Part shown: positions 22,983 through 30,874 of the stretch, piece by piece
How the letters are laid out: each line of letters starts with the position of its first letter
Numbering within the stretch: position 1 is the stretch's first letter
NCBI GenBank assembly: GCA_043736395.1
Contig: JAYTCQ010000395.1
Span: 1-30,874 of the forward strand
Reading direction: 5' to 3'
Source: JAFDVL01 sp043736395
GTDB lineage: Bacteria > Acidobacteriota > Blastocatellia > RBC074
Length of the DNA: 30,874 bases
Translations under genes and position numbers: made by a program
The notes under the pieces: generated by a model
What the model saw: only the letters and a program-made list of their open reading frames with translations
What the model was told of the DNA's origin: nothing
The model's database searches: none

Positions 22983-25900
22983 CTATTTTTCTTTCACGCG
23001 GCGCGGACGGGTTCCGGGCTTTTTCTCTTCTTTGGCAGGCGGATCAGGTTCGGCGTTTTCTTGATTCCCTTTGCGTCCGGCCCCAACAGGTTTGTCAGGA
23101 ATATCAATTTCGTTGGCGGCTTCGACGCTCAGCTTACCCGACGTTCTGCCCATATCGCTGGCGCGTCTTTCAAGTTCTCCGGGCTGCAAATCGGCTTCAG
23201 GTTTGGGAACTGTTCGCGGCTGGGTTTCGGAATGTCCGCTTTCGCCAATCACTGTTTTCGGCATTGCAACCATTGGGTTCGCGCTGGCTCTCACGGGTAA
23301 GCTGTCACCTTCGCTATGCCCGCTGGCAGCAGCGTTAATGGCACTGGCGCTGTCTCCTTTTTTTCCACCGGCGGCAATTCTTGACGCTTCGATCTCTAGT
23401 TCGATTTCAGCTGCCCGCGCATCTGATAGCGCAGTTCTCGTCGCCGCTTCCAGCATTGTTTTTGGCTCGCCTGTAATTGGTTCAGGCTCAGGTTTTTTGA
23501 CAGGTGCAACCGGTTTTTTGATGGCCACGGTTTCAGCTTTTGGAGCCTCTACCACCTTGACAGGTAATGGCGCGTCTTCTTCCATGACAATTTCAAAGTT
23601 CAAATTTATCAGCGCAGATTCATCCAAGGAAGGAAGCGCGAGATAGGGAACAGTTGGAGCCTTTGGCAAAACAGTGATGGGTTCAAGCGGAGTCACTTCG
23701 GGAACGGCTTCAACTTCAGGAGCTTTGACAGGGGGAGCGTCAGTTACTACAACTTTTTCTTCTGTTTTAATCGGCTCTTCAACCTTTGGAACAGGTGGTG
23801 TTTCGACTATTTTTTCTTCGGCTTTGCTCAGCGCTTCATCTTTCGGCGCAGGTGGTGGAATTACTGCCGCGACTTTTTCTTCGGTCTTCACAGGTTCTTC
23901 AGTTTTTACGGGAGTTTCAACTTTCGCCACAGCAGGCAGCGGAGCGTCTTCATCCTCAAAAATAATTTCCTGAATTAAATCTGTCCGTCCCGCTTCTTCT
24001 GCGTTGATCGCTAAGGCGACGGGCTTCAGCACAGGCAGTACCGACAATGGTTCGAGCGCTACGACTTTTGGTTCCGGCGCTATTTTTTCCGCTTCTGCTT
24101 TGATTGGCTCGGCAGGTGGAACAGCAATTGGTTCAGCGGCTTTTGGTTCAATTTTTGCAGCCACTTCTTCGGCAGCGGGAGTCGCAACTGGCTCGGTAAC
24201 TGCTGGGGTTTCCGGAGCTGTCACAGGTTGCGGCATAGGCACAGATGGCAATGATTTTTTGGCGAGGAGTGTAGCGTTTGCTTCACGCGCTCTGCCGATG
24301 CGTTCGTCCAATCCGGCTAACGAACCATTCACTTTGCGGTAGACAGATTCGATCACGGCGCGATTAAAATCTGTAACGCCCGCTGATTTGTCGGGCGCTT
24401 CGTAGGCGGTAATGTATAAATCCAGCGCCTCTTTCGTTTGCCCTGAACTTTCTTTGGCAGCCGCCAATTGCCACTGCGCTTTTTTGCGTTCCGGCAGCAT
24501 TCCATAGGCGTCTACGGCTTCTTCCAAAGTCTTAACAGCTTCGTCCTTGCGTCCTAAACGCAACAACGAACGACCACGTAAAGTCAGTGCGCGTCCACGA
24601 AAAATTTGCAGTCGTCCAGCGCGGTCATAATTTGGAAAATCCTGCAATGAACGATCAGGAGCGGTCGCACTTTCGGCTGAATCCAAAGCCTGCTCTGAAA
24701 GATTGAACGAAGCCTCAGCGGATTGTCCGGATTGCAGCAAACGATCTGCCGCATAAAGCCAGCGAAACGGTTTGCGCGAACCTTCTGTCTCAGCAAATTC
24801 GTTGGCGGCTTTTTCGAGCGTCGCGGCGGCTAATTTATTCGATGCCTGATTAAGCACCATCGAAATAATCGTCGAAGAAGCAGGGCGTTTGCTGGAGCGC
24901 AAAGCATCATCAAATTTGGTTAAATTTTCAGCTAATTTATATTCAACGCTGGTCGTAATTCCATCGGATTGAAACAGCGAAGCCTGCCGTTCACGCGCCA
25001 GTAATTCGGGAATGCTGTCAGCTTTTAAATCTAAAACTCCGCCGAGCTTCGTTTGAAATTTTCCGGCTTTCAACGTGTAAGATTTATTTAATTGCTCAAT
25101 GGCTCCGTCGAAGTCTTCGACCGACAGATAAATTTTGCCAAGCGTGAAATACAATGTCGGGAAATCTGAAAAACGCATCGCCGCCAGGATATGTCGTTCG
25201 GCATCAAAATATTTTCCTTCGGCCAAATCCACTTCCGCCGCCGCAATTCGCGCCCAGCTAAAACGTGGCTCAACCAGAACCGCCGCATCCGCCGCTCGCC
25301 GCGCGTTTTTCACATTTCCATTCGCCAGAAATACCAGCGCCAACTGCGTTTGCAAAAAATTGTCCTGCGCCAAATCTGCTTTGGAAAGTTTCGCGGCCTG
25401 TGCCAAAGCATCATCCGCTAAGGCTTCTTTATTAAGCGCCACGTAAGCCAGCGCCAGCCCTTTCAACGAAGCCACGTGCTGCGGATCAATCGTGAGTTGT
25501 TGTTTGTAGAGATTAACGGCGGCATCAAAATTATTGCGGGCGCGCTGCAAATTCGCCAATTCAAAATAGGCGCGACGGTCATTCGGATCAGCTTTGATGG
25601 CATTCTGATATTGCGTCGTCGCCTTGTCGAGATCAAGATTCTGACGATATGCGCCGCCAAGCGTACGATAAATGCGCGCGTCATTCGGCGTCAACTTTGC
25701 CGCTGCATTTAGTGCGCGTAAAGCTTCAAGCGGAGCTTCGGCGTATAAATAAAATTCTCCGATGGCGGCTAAACGATTTCCTTCGTTCGCAAAACGCGCT
25801 TCGAGTTCACGGCCCAAAAGAATCGCTTCGGTGCGATAGCCACGGGCGGAAACGGCAAACGGAATGCGTCCGACAGTGTCTTCAAAAAATTTGTCATCAA

Positions 25901-26207
25901 CCTGTTTTGGTAAGGCAGCGATGGCCAGCTTGAAGCTTTGCAAGCCGCCATCAATATTTTTTTCGACGAGTTGGGATTCTCCGACCACAGCAAACGTCCG
26001 CGTTAATTCAGCGCGTGCGGTTTCAGCCTGCGGGTCTTCACGATGCGACAGAATAAATTTTTGCAGGGCTTCGATCCGCGCCGGAGGTTCGATGATCGCG
26101 AGGATTGATTCGAGAGTGGGTTGAGCATCCTGCGCGAAAATCACAGGTGAACTCAAGGCAAAAAATAGGAGAGCGAAAAAAAAGATTTTTGATTGAATAA
26201 ACGCCAT
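22983..26207 (-). CDS. large secreted TPR protein with Pro/Glu/Val-rich C-terminal region
   Basis: 1074 aa from ATG 26207 (a TTG at 26222 would add five residues; neither has a clear Shine-Dalgarno). The signal peptide is MAFIQSKIFFFALLFFALS with cleavage near VIFAQ. TPRs fill about residues 140-420 (for example NDARIYRTLGGAYRQN, DPNDRRAYFELANLQRARNN) and helical repeats continue to about 620. From about 650 to 930 lies a low-complexity, extended region of EEPxKTEEK and PPxP-type repeats, containing a duplicated 41/42-residue unit from LEPxxVLP to EDAPLP. The tail is basic (RPRRVKEK). It probably acts as a periplasmic scaffold spanning some distance; no enzyme domain is visible. It is preceded on the same strand by the BNR protein gene. 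Confidence 0.82.
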   Translation of the reverse strand: MAFIQSKIFFFALLFFALSSPVIFAQDAQPTLESILAIIEPPARIEALQKFILSHREDPQAETARAELTRTFAVVGESQLVEKNIDGGLQSFKLAIAALPKQVDDKFFEDTVGRIPFAVSARGYRTEAILLGRELEARFANEGNRLAAIGEFYLYAEAPLEALRALNAAAKLTPNDARIYRTLGGAYRQNLDLDKATTQYQNAIKADPNDRRAYFELANLQRARNNFDAAVNLYKQQLTIDPQHVASLKGLALAYVALNKEALADDALAQAAKLSKADLAQDNFLQTQLALVFLANGNVKNARRAADAAVLVEPRFSWARIAAAEVDLAEGKYFDAERHILAAMRFSDFPTLYFTLGKIYLSVEDFDGAIEQLNKSYTLKAGKFQTKLGGVLDLKADSIPELLARERQASLFQSDGITTSVEYKLAENLTKFDDALRSSKRPASSTIISMVLNQASNKLAAATLEKAANEFAETEGSRKPFRWLYAADRLLQSGQSAEASFNLSEQALDSAESATAPDRSLQDFPNYDRAGRLQIFRGRALTLRGRSLLRLGRKDEAVKTLEEAVDAYGMLPERKKAQWQLAAAKESSGQTKEALDLYITAYEAPDKSAGVTDFNRAVIESVYRKVNGSLAGLDERIGRAREANATLLAKKSLPSVPMPQPVTAPETPAVTEPVATPAAEEVAAKIEPKAAEPIAVPPAEPIKAEAEKIAPEPKVVALEPLSVLPVLKPVALAINAEEAGRTDLIQEIIFEDEDAPLPAVAKVETPVKTEEPVKTEEKVAAVIPPPAPKDEALSKAEEKIVETPPVPKVEEPIKTEEKVVVTDAPPVKAPEVEAVPEVTPLEPITVLPKAPTVPYLALPSLDESALINLNFEIVMEEDAPLPVKVVEAPKAETVAIKKPVAPVKKPEPEPITGEPKTMLEAATRTALSDARAAEIELEIEASRIAAGGKKGDSASAINAAASGHSEGDSLPVRASANPMVAMPKTVIGESGHSETQPRTVPKPEADLQPGELERRASDMGRTSGKLSVEAANEIDIPDKPVGAGRKGNQENAEPDPPAKEEKKPGTRPRRVKEK

Positions 26208-26339
26208 GACAATACGCCGCAATCGGGAGACTGTGTAAATAAATTAGTCTCTAATAATAGGCTGTCACGATGGCAAAGTAAAACCACTTTTAAGCAGAAT
26301 CAGTAAAGTTACTGTGGCAAGTTTTATCAGCGTAATTTG

Positions 26340-26372
26340 ACTGGAGCGCAAGCGAGACGCTTGCGCTCCAGT
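26340..26372. repeat. 14-bp perfect hairpin after the BNR gene stop
   Basis: ACTGGAGCGCAAGC (26340-26353) pairs with its complement (26359-26372) across a GAGAC loop. It starts four bases after the BNR-protein stop codon (26377) on the minus strand. The stem is strong enough to end or stabilise the transcript, but no T-run follows (CAAATTACGCTG), so a REP-like palindrome is as likely as a terminator. Confidence 0.7.
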
Positions 26373-26376
26373 CGCC

Positions 26377-29300
26377 TTAACGCCCGACTAAAATGATTGG
26401 TTTCCCTGCCTTGCGCAATCCGTCGTTGAGCGTTTTCACATCTTTCGTTTTGATCTCTTCCCAGCGCGCCAGCAAGGCAGTCAGAGATTTTTGCAATTCT
26501 TCAGAGGCCGCGATTGCCTGCGTCGTCGGAACCACATCCGCGCCTTCAACCATATTCATTAAACCAAGAAAATTGACACTCAATCCTGCGAATCCGGGTT
26601 CACGGCTGCTGCCACCGAAAGCATCAATGCCGGATGAACGTACTTCTAATTCAGATAATTTTTTTTCGAGTGAAGCGACTTCAGTTGCAGTCAATGATTT
26701 CAATTGCTCGCGTAAATTTTTGATTTCATTTTGTGCGCTGCGAATTTTCGCAATGCCTTCATAACTGCTGTACGAAACTTCAAACATTTTGGCGAGTCCT
26801 GCCGCCGGAGTCGTCACACGTGGATCCATTTTGACAGTGAGCGATTGCGAAAAAATCTTACCCTTGACCGTTAACCTTACGTTGTATTCACCAGGCAAAA
26901 TAGTTGTGCCGACAGGTTGACTGGGCGTGTCATTCAAAATTGCCGTCATCGGATACGAACGCGGAAATCCTTCCGGCGGCGCGTATTTCAAATCCCACAT
27001 CCAGCGTTGCATTCCCGCTTTCGCTGATAAAATTCGCGCTGGTCTGAACCAGTACGTCGGGTACGCTTGCGTTTTTTCATCAATGATTTCAGGCTTATCG
27101 TTGCTTGAATAACGGCGAATTAATTTGTTGGACTGATCGAAAATTTCCAGCGTTACTTCGCTCGCGTCGGATTTTAAAAAATAATTTATCACAGCGCCGT
27201 TAGGAGGATTTTGCCCCATCGGTTCTTCGGGCGGAATCGGCGTGTCCGTATTCAAACTGCGGCGAACGCGATATGCCGTTTGCGGCGCGAAGAGATGCGC
27301 GTCCGCAGCCGCAATTTCATTGGTGATTTGTCGCAGTGGTGTGATGTCGTCCAAAATCCAAAATGAACGTCCGTGCGTACCGACTACGATGTCATCATTT
27401 TTGACGACCAAATCCCGAATCGAAGTCGCAGGCATATTCAGCCGCAACGATTGCCAATTTTCTCCATCATCAATCGAAAAATAAACGGCCTGTTCCGTTC
27501 CTGCATAAAGCAGGCCTTTGCGGATCGGGTCTTCGCGGACAGCGTTGACTATGCCGCCGTCGGGGATTCCATTCGTGATGTGCTTCCAGGTTTTTCCGCC
27601 GTCGTGCGTACGATAAATGTGTGGACGCAAATCATCCAAGCGAATCGTATTCACTGCCGCGTAGGCCGTGTCGTTATCGAAATGAGAAGCATCCATCAAC
27701 GAAACTTTTGCCCAGGATTTCAAATCCGGCGGCGTCACATTTTTCCAATTTTTCCCGCCGTCACGCGTGACGTGAATCAGTCCATCATCCGTTCCTGCCC
27801 AAATTGTATTGAGGTCTTTGTATGACGGCGCAACTGTATAAATCACGCCACGACGCGGCATTGTTTTCATTTGCTCCGTGCGATAAACGCCAATGTTGGC
27901 AGGCACGTCCCACGTTTCGCGGCTGAGGTCAGGGCTGATAACTTCCCAAGTGTTTCCGCCAGTCGTGGTTTTGAAAAGAACATTTCCCGCGTAAAAAAGC
28001 GTCTTGTTATCCACCGGAGAAAACAACACCGGAGCCGTGCGCAGGAAGCGATATTTTCCGCTGCGAATTGCCTCCGGCGCGATGTTTTGCACTTGCCCGG
28101 TTTTCCAATCGAAGCGCGTAATTTTTCCGCCGTACGTGATGTCAGGATTCAGCGGATCAGGTGCGACGTAGCCGTATTCTTCTACGCCCACTGTCCGCCA
28201 ATCTCGCCACGTGATCGCGCCGTAATCGCCGCGACTCGCAACCGCCGCCGAACCGCTTTCCTGCTGTCCGCCGTAGACCCAATACGGCCAGCGATTGTCC
28301 GTGCTGACGTGGTAAAACTGCGCGGTTGCCTGATTGTACCAACTGCTCCACGTCTCTCCGCCGTTCACGGTGACGACTGCACCTTGATCTGCCGCGAAGA
28401 TCATTACGTCAGGCTGTTCAGGATTAATCCAGATGCGATGATAATCGTCTCCGCCCGGAGCGCCTTTGAATGCAGCCCACGTTTTGCCGCCGTCAATGGA
28501 TTTGTAGGAACCTGTGTTGGCAACAAAAACGATGTCAGGATTTTTTGGATGCGGACGAACCTCCGCGAAGTCAGAACCGCGTCCCCACAACCGCTCATCG
28601 CCATTTAAGCGCATCCAATTTTCGCCGCCGTCATCGCTGCGATAAATTCCAGCGAACTCTGGTTTCGCATCCACCGTTGCATAAATAATTTTTGAATTGC
28701 TGCGCGAAATTCCAAATCCGATGCGTCCTAATCCTTGCGCAATCGTCGGCAAGCCTTTCGTCAATTGCTTCCACGTAGTTCCGCCATCAATTGATTTATA
28801 CAAGCCACTTCCCGCACCCTGCCACACGCCATTTTCCCACGGGCCTTGCCGCGCTTGCCACAAATCCGCATACAGAATTTGCGAATTCGTCGGATCAAAT
28901 TCCACCTGTACCGCTCCCGTATTTTCGTCCTTGAATAACACGCGCTGCCACGTAGTGCCGCCGTCCAATGAACGATAAATTCCGCGCTCATCATTGGCTC
29001 CGTACGGATGCCCAAGCGCGGCGACAAACACTCTGTTCGGGTCTTTCGGGTCAACAACTAAACCGCCGATTTGTTGCGCTGCCCGCAGTCCGACGTTGCG
29101 CCAAGATTTTCCGCCATCGGTGGATTTATAAATGCCATCGCCCGTCGAAAGATCAGGCCGCTGCAAGCCTTCGCCGCTGCCAACATAAATGACATCCGGC
29201 TGCGATTCACAAATCGCTACATCGCCTACGGAACCTGTCGGAGCTTCATCAAAAATCGGCTTCCACGTGCGCCCCGCGTCCGTAGTTTTCCAGACGCCGC

Positions 29301-29508
29301 CATTGTTGACGCCGATGAAAAATGTATTCGGTTGATTCGGAATGCCGACTGCACCAACGGTACGACCCGCACGAAACGGGCCGATGCTGCGCCAGCGAAT
29401 TGATTGATATAAATTCGGGCTGACTGATTGCGCTGAAAGAATTTGCGCGAGAACTGCGGTCAATAAAAAAGTACAAATCATCCAAACATTGTGACGACGA
29501 AAATTCAT
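26377..29508 (-). CDS. secreted BNR-repeat/VPS10-like beta-propeller protein (glycosyl-hydrolase-annotated family)
   Basis: 1043 aa. The signal peptide is residues 1 to about 26 (cleavage near LSAQ). Residues 35 to about 720 hold many sialidase-type Asp-box repeats of the form S/T-x-D-x-G-x-T-W (TTDAGRTWK, STDGGKSWR, SLDGGTTWQ, SIDGGKTWA, THDGGKTWK), giving one or two large beta-propellers as in sortilin/VPS10 and related exo-acting proteins. The C-terminal 300 residues contain an Ig-like beta part (PGEYNVRLTVKGK) and a helical, partly coiled-coil end. Such proteins are usually annotated as glycosyl hydrolases, but I see no catalytic sialidase residues, so binding or an unknown exo-enzyme role is equally possible. 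It has a good SD (GGAGG four bases before the ATG) and a candidate promoter. Confidence 0.88.
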   Translation of the reverse strand: MNFRRHNVWMICTFLLTAVLAQILSAQSVSPNLYQSIRWRSIGPFRAGRTVGAVGIPNQPNTFFIGVNNGGVWKTTDAGRTWKPIFDEAPTGSVGDVAICESQPDVIYVGSGEGLQRPDLSTGDGIYKSTDGGKSWRNVGLRAAQQIGGLVVDPKDPNRVFVAALGHPYGANDERGIYRSLDGGTTWQRVLFKDENTGAVQVEFDPTNSQILYADLWQARQGPWENGVWQGAGSGLYKSIDGGTTWKQLTKGLPTIAQGLGRIGFGISRSNSKIIYATVDAKPEFAGIYRSDDGGENWMRLNGDERLWGRGSDFAEVRPHPKNPDIVFVANTGSYKSIDGGKTWAAFKGAPGGDDYHRIWINPEQPDVMIFAADQGAVVTVNGGETWSSWYNQATAQFYHVSTDNRWPYWVYGGQQESGSAAVASRGDYGAITWRDWRTVGVEEYGYVAPDPLNPDITYGGKITRFDWKTGQVQNIAPEAIRSGKYRFLRTAPVLFSPVDNKTLFYAGNVLFKTTTGGNTWEVISPDLSRETWDVPANIGVYRTEQMKTMPRRGVIYTVAPSYKDLNTIWAGTDDGLIHVTRDGGKNWKNVTPPDLKSWAKVSLMDASHFDNDTAYAAVNTIRLDDLRPHIYRTHDGGKTWKHITNGIPDGGIVNAVREDPIRKGLLYAGTEQAVYFSIDDGENWQSLRLNMPATSIRDLVVKNDDIVVGTHGRSFWILDDITPLRQITNEIAAADAHLFAPQTAYRVRRSLNTDTPIPPEEPMGQNPPNGAVINYFLKSDASEVTLEIFDQSNKLIRRYSSNDKPEIIDEKTQAYPTYWFRPARILSAKAGMQRWMWDLKYAPPEGFPRSYPMTAILNDTPSQPVGTTILPGEYNVRLTVKGKIFSQSLTVKMDPRVTTPAAGLAKMFEVSYSSYEGIAKIRSAQNEIKNLREQLKSLTATEVASLEKKLSELEVRSSGIDAFGGSSREPGFAGLSVNFLGLMNMVEGADVVPTTQAIAASEELQKSLTALLARWEEIKTKDVKTLNDGLRKAGKPIILVGR

Positions 29509-29543
29509 GAAGCCTCCGAACTGATAGTAGAAATATTTCTCGT

Positions 29544-29572
29544 ATGATTGGCTGAAGTTGATTAGCTGTCAA
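29544..29572 (-). promoter_or_regulatory. candidate promoter of the BNR-protein gene
   Basis: On the minus strand, TTGACA (29572-29567) and AATCAT (29549-29544) are separated by 17 bases, and the predicted start lies about 30 bases before the ATG at 29508. The -35 box is perfect; the -10 matches four of six bases. Confidence 0.55.
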
Positions 29573-29677
29573 TGCGATAATAAATAACTTGACTTCGCTG
29601 TTGTCAGAAGAGTAAATTTTTATCGTTGCTTCCCCTTTAAGCACTTGAGTAATTGGCTAATGTACGTTCGGCTCGAG

Positions 29678-29706
29678 TTGAACTTATATTGCCAGAAGTA
29701 TTTACT
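29678..29706 (+). promoter_or_regulatory. candidate promoter of the sigma-factor gene
   Basis: TTGAAC (29678-29683), 17 bases, TTTACT (29701-29706). Each box matches the sigma-70 consensus at four of six bases. The AAC within the -35 box would also suit an ECF-type element, so autoregulation is possible. Transcription would start about 29713, inside the palindrome that follows. Confidence 0.4.
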
Positions 29707-29744
29707 CAACCAAATCATATACTCCCGTATATGTGATGTGGTTG
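29707..29744. promoter_or_regulatory. 38-bp imperfect palindrome at the predicted start of sigma-factor transcription (candidate operator)
   Basis: The core CATATAC, TCCC, GTATATG (29716-29733) is perfect. Outer arms CAACCA (29707-29712) and TGGTTG (29739-29744) also pair, with small unequal spacers between. It begins directly after the putative -10 box and ends 25 bases before the ATG, overlapping the expected transcription start: a classic repressor position, or a leader hairpin close to the ribosome site. Confidence 0.5.
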
Positions 29745-29768
29745 CTGGACAAGGAGGAGGCCATTCTC

Positions 29769-30359
29769 ATGCCTGACAGCAATTTCGATTTTGCCACCGC
29801 AAGTACGGTTGAACTGCAACTTTTTATTGCCACATTACACAATAAAATTATAGTTATGGTGGGTTGTGCCTGCCGTAAATATAAACGTTTCGCCTCACCT
29901 GATAAAATTTCTGACATCACGCAAGAGGTGACATGTCTGCTGCTCAAAAATGATTGCCATGCATTGCGCACCTACTATGCAGAAAGATCAAAATTCCCAA
30001 CTTGGCTGAACACAGTCGTCGAACATGAAGTCACTCGCGATTCTCAAAAAGCACACCCTGTCGAGCCGCTAGAAGATATTTTATCTAGCATGTTGCGTTG
30101 CGCGCCAACGCAGGAACAAGAGTTGTTACAGAAAGAACGACTTGCGCTGCTTTATGAGGAAATTAAAAAACTCAGACCGCATAACCAATCGATTGCATAC
30201 ATGAAATTGCGTGAAATCCCAAGCGAAGAAATCGCACAACACTTAAAGATCAAAGCCGCGTCAGTAGAAAGAGAATGGCGCGTCATCAAAATTAAACTTG
30301 TGCATAGCATGGCAGAAGGAAAGGAAAGGAAAGGAAAGGAAAAATGTGACGCTCCATGA
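29769..30359 (+). CDS. ECF-type RNA polymerase sigma factor
   Basis: 196 aa from ATG 29769, chosen because GGAGGAGG lies eight bases upstream; an earlier in-frame ATG at 29733 has no ribosome site and lies in a palindrome. Region 2 spans about 20-95 (ISDITQEVTCLLLKND, then FPTWLNTVVEHEV), a variable linker about 95-120, and region 4 about 123-178 (LRPHNQSIAYMKLREIPSEEIAQHLKIKAASVEREWRVIKIKL), the -35-binding helix-turn-helix. No anti-sigma gene lies beside it in the window. The C-terminal tail (184-192, GKERKGKEK) is encoded by five copies of GGAAA, so slippage would change the protein end. It overlaps a 16-codon ORF by ATGA. Confidence 0.85.
   Translation: MPDSNFDFATASTVELQLFIATLHNKIIVMVGCACRKYKRFASPDKISDITQEVTCLLLKNDCHALRTYYAERSKFPTWLNTVVEHEVTRDSQKAHPVEPLEDILSSMLRCAPTQEQELLQKERLALLYEEIKKLRPHNQSIAYMKLREIPSEEIAQHLKIKAASVEREWRVIKIKLVHSMAEGKERKGKEKCDAP
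30318..30342 (+). repeat. (GGAAA)5 pentanucleotide repeat in the sigma-factor gene
   Basis: Five perfect tandem GGAAA units encode sigma-factor residues 184-192. The unit length is not a multiple of three, so gain or loss of one unit shifts the reading frame. By my reading, loss of one unit ends the protein at once (ATG TGA), and gain of one opens a frame that runs on for roughly 27 codons past the normal stop. Confidence 0.9.
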
Positions 30360-30406
30360 AAATTTTTGCAATATTTTTTATTTTGGTATCCGCTTTTTAT
30401 CTGTAA
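30356..30406 (+). CDS. possible 16-aa hydrophobic mini-protein
   Basis: The ATG (30356) overlaps the sigma-factor stop as ATGA. The frame reads MKIFAIFFILVSAFYL then TAA (30404-30406). The product would be a single short membrane-type segment or a bare signal-peptide-like leader. No Shine-Dalgarno lies at normal distance, so translation would depend on coupling to the sigma gene. It may equally be chance in an AT-rich stretch. Confidence 0.25.
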   Translation: MKIFAIFFILVSAFYL

Positions 30407-30511
30407 AGGTCTATATGCTTTTGTGAGTAGTAAAAGGAGATACCAATTTCCCAAATTGTATAACCTTAAAATGAATATCAATTGATTCTTTGTAATAAAG
30501 GAGATAGTTGT

Positions 30512-30874
30512 ATGAATCGAAAGTTATTATTTATACTTCCCGCCTTGGTATTTATCGGCCTTGTTTCTTATGCCATTGCACAAAAGTATTCACAATCAGA
30601 TCAATCTCATAAAGGGATGAATCACAATTCTGCCGCGTCTGTTGCGCACGTTCAACCAAAAGAAGATCCGCCAGGTACAATTGATGGGGCCAAGAACCCT
30701 GAATTAATTTCTGATTTTAAAGCTTATGAAGTGTTTTTTCAGTCTGTAACCGTTTCAGAAACTGATTCTGAAGTAAAAAAAGCAGAAGCCAAAAGCAAGT
30801 TTCACCGCGCAAAACTCGACGATAAGGACACTGTTGCTCTCATGAAAATACTAGGGGAGTTTTACCATGACCGA
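30512..30874 (+). CDS. small secreted protein of unknown function (3' end outside the window)
   Basis: The ORF opens at ATG 30512, after AAGGAG about eight bases upstream, and is still open at the window edge (121 codons). Residues 1-23 are a signal peptide (MNRKLLFILPALVFIGLVSY, cleavage near AIAQ). The mature part begins with a His/Ser/Asn-rich stretch, then PPGTIDGAKNPELISDFKAY, a sequence I associate with short secreted proteins of Acidobacteriota, and a charged helical part rich in Lys/Glu/Asp. No known domain. It follows the sigma factor by about 150 bases and may be in its regulon, which is inference. Confidence 0.75.
   Translation, partial: MNRKLLFILPALVFIGLVSYAIAQKYSQSDQSHKGMNHNSAASVAHVQPKEDPPGTIDGAKNPELISDFKAYEVFFQSVTVSETDSEVKKAEAKSKFHRAKLDDKDTVALMKILGEFYHDR

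Noticed and set aside
23071..24342. Long plus-strand open frames rich in Ser/Gly/Thr opposite the TPR gene.
   Set aside because: They are the antisense reading of Pro/Glu/Val/Ala repeats of the minus-strand protein; no ribosome site and no family features.
27871..28608. A 245-codon plus-strand open frame opposite the BNR gene.
   Set aside because: It is a complement shadow of repetitive Asp-box coding sequence; composition (Arg/Val-rich, irregular) is not that of a real protein.

Overview
The window looks like a chromosomal segment from a free-living, moderate-GC, Gram-negative-type bacterium. The best guess is an Acidobacteriota member (Blastocatellia-like). This rests on three things: a very large secreted BNR/VPS10-like beta-propeller protein, TPR-rich secreted proteins with long Pro/Glu/Val tails, and an ECF-type sigma factor next to a small secreted protein. 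The lineage is inference; there is no rRNA or marker phylogeny here. No rRNA, tRNA, CRISPR array, transposase or prophage gene was recognised.

Layout. (1) 1-63 is the 3' end of an unknown plus-strand gene. A large perfect palindrome (69-182) separates it from the next, convergent gene. (2) 12872-159 (minus) is a tight ten-gene glycan operon. In transcription order it encodes: a degenerate CE4 deacetylase fused to a GT2; a DegT-type PLP aminotransferase; a Gfo/Idh/MocA dehydrogenase; a left-handed beta-helix N-acetyltransferase; an FAD amine-oxidase/mutase-like enzyme; an intact NodB-type deacetylase; a nucleotidyltransferase-GT2 fusion; two GT-C membrane glycosyltransferases; and a zinc-ribbon methyltransferase. 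The toolkit parallels Arn (aminoarabinose) and Flm/NaxD (galactosamine) lipid A modification: make an N-acylated amino sugar, load it on a polyprenyl carrier, deacylate it, and transfer it outside with a GT-C enzyme. (3) 12873-13296 is a structured intergenic stretch with a possible 44-codon ORF. (4) 13297-18330 (minus) holds a TPR-TlpA thioredoxin protein, a CAT-type amino acid permease with a clear terminator, a permease pseudogene with an internal deletion, and rseP. (5) 18428-22515 (plus) holds an alpha/beta hydrolase, serS, galU and a lone AT-rich TIR-domain gene, with palindromic and heptamer repeats between them. (6) 22516-22982 is a repeat-dense patch. (7) 22983-29508 (minus) holds a large secreted TPR protein and the BNR beta-propeller protein. 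(8) 29769-30874 (plus) holds a sigma factor with a pentanucleotide repeat near its 3' end, a 16-codon hydrophobic mini-ORF, and the start of a small secreted protein that runs off the window.

Most noteworthy: the Arn/NaxD-like operon with an apparently dead deacetylase domain fused to a glycosyltransferase; the stand-alone TIR protein with an N-terminal helical domain shared with other immune effectors; a palindromic repeat family conserved in both stem and loop; and a sigma factor whose C-terminal tail could be frame-switched by repeat slippage.
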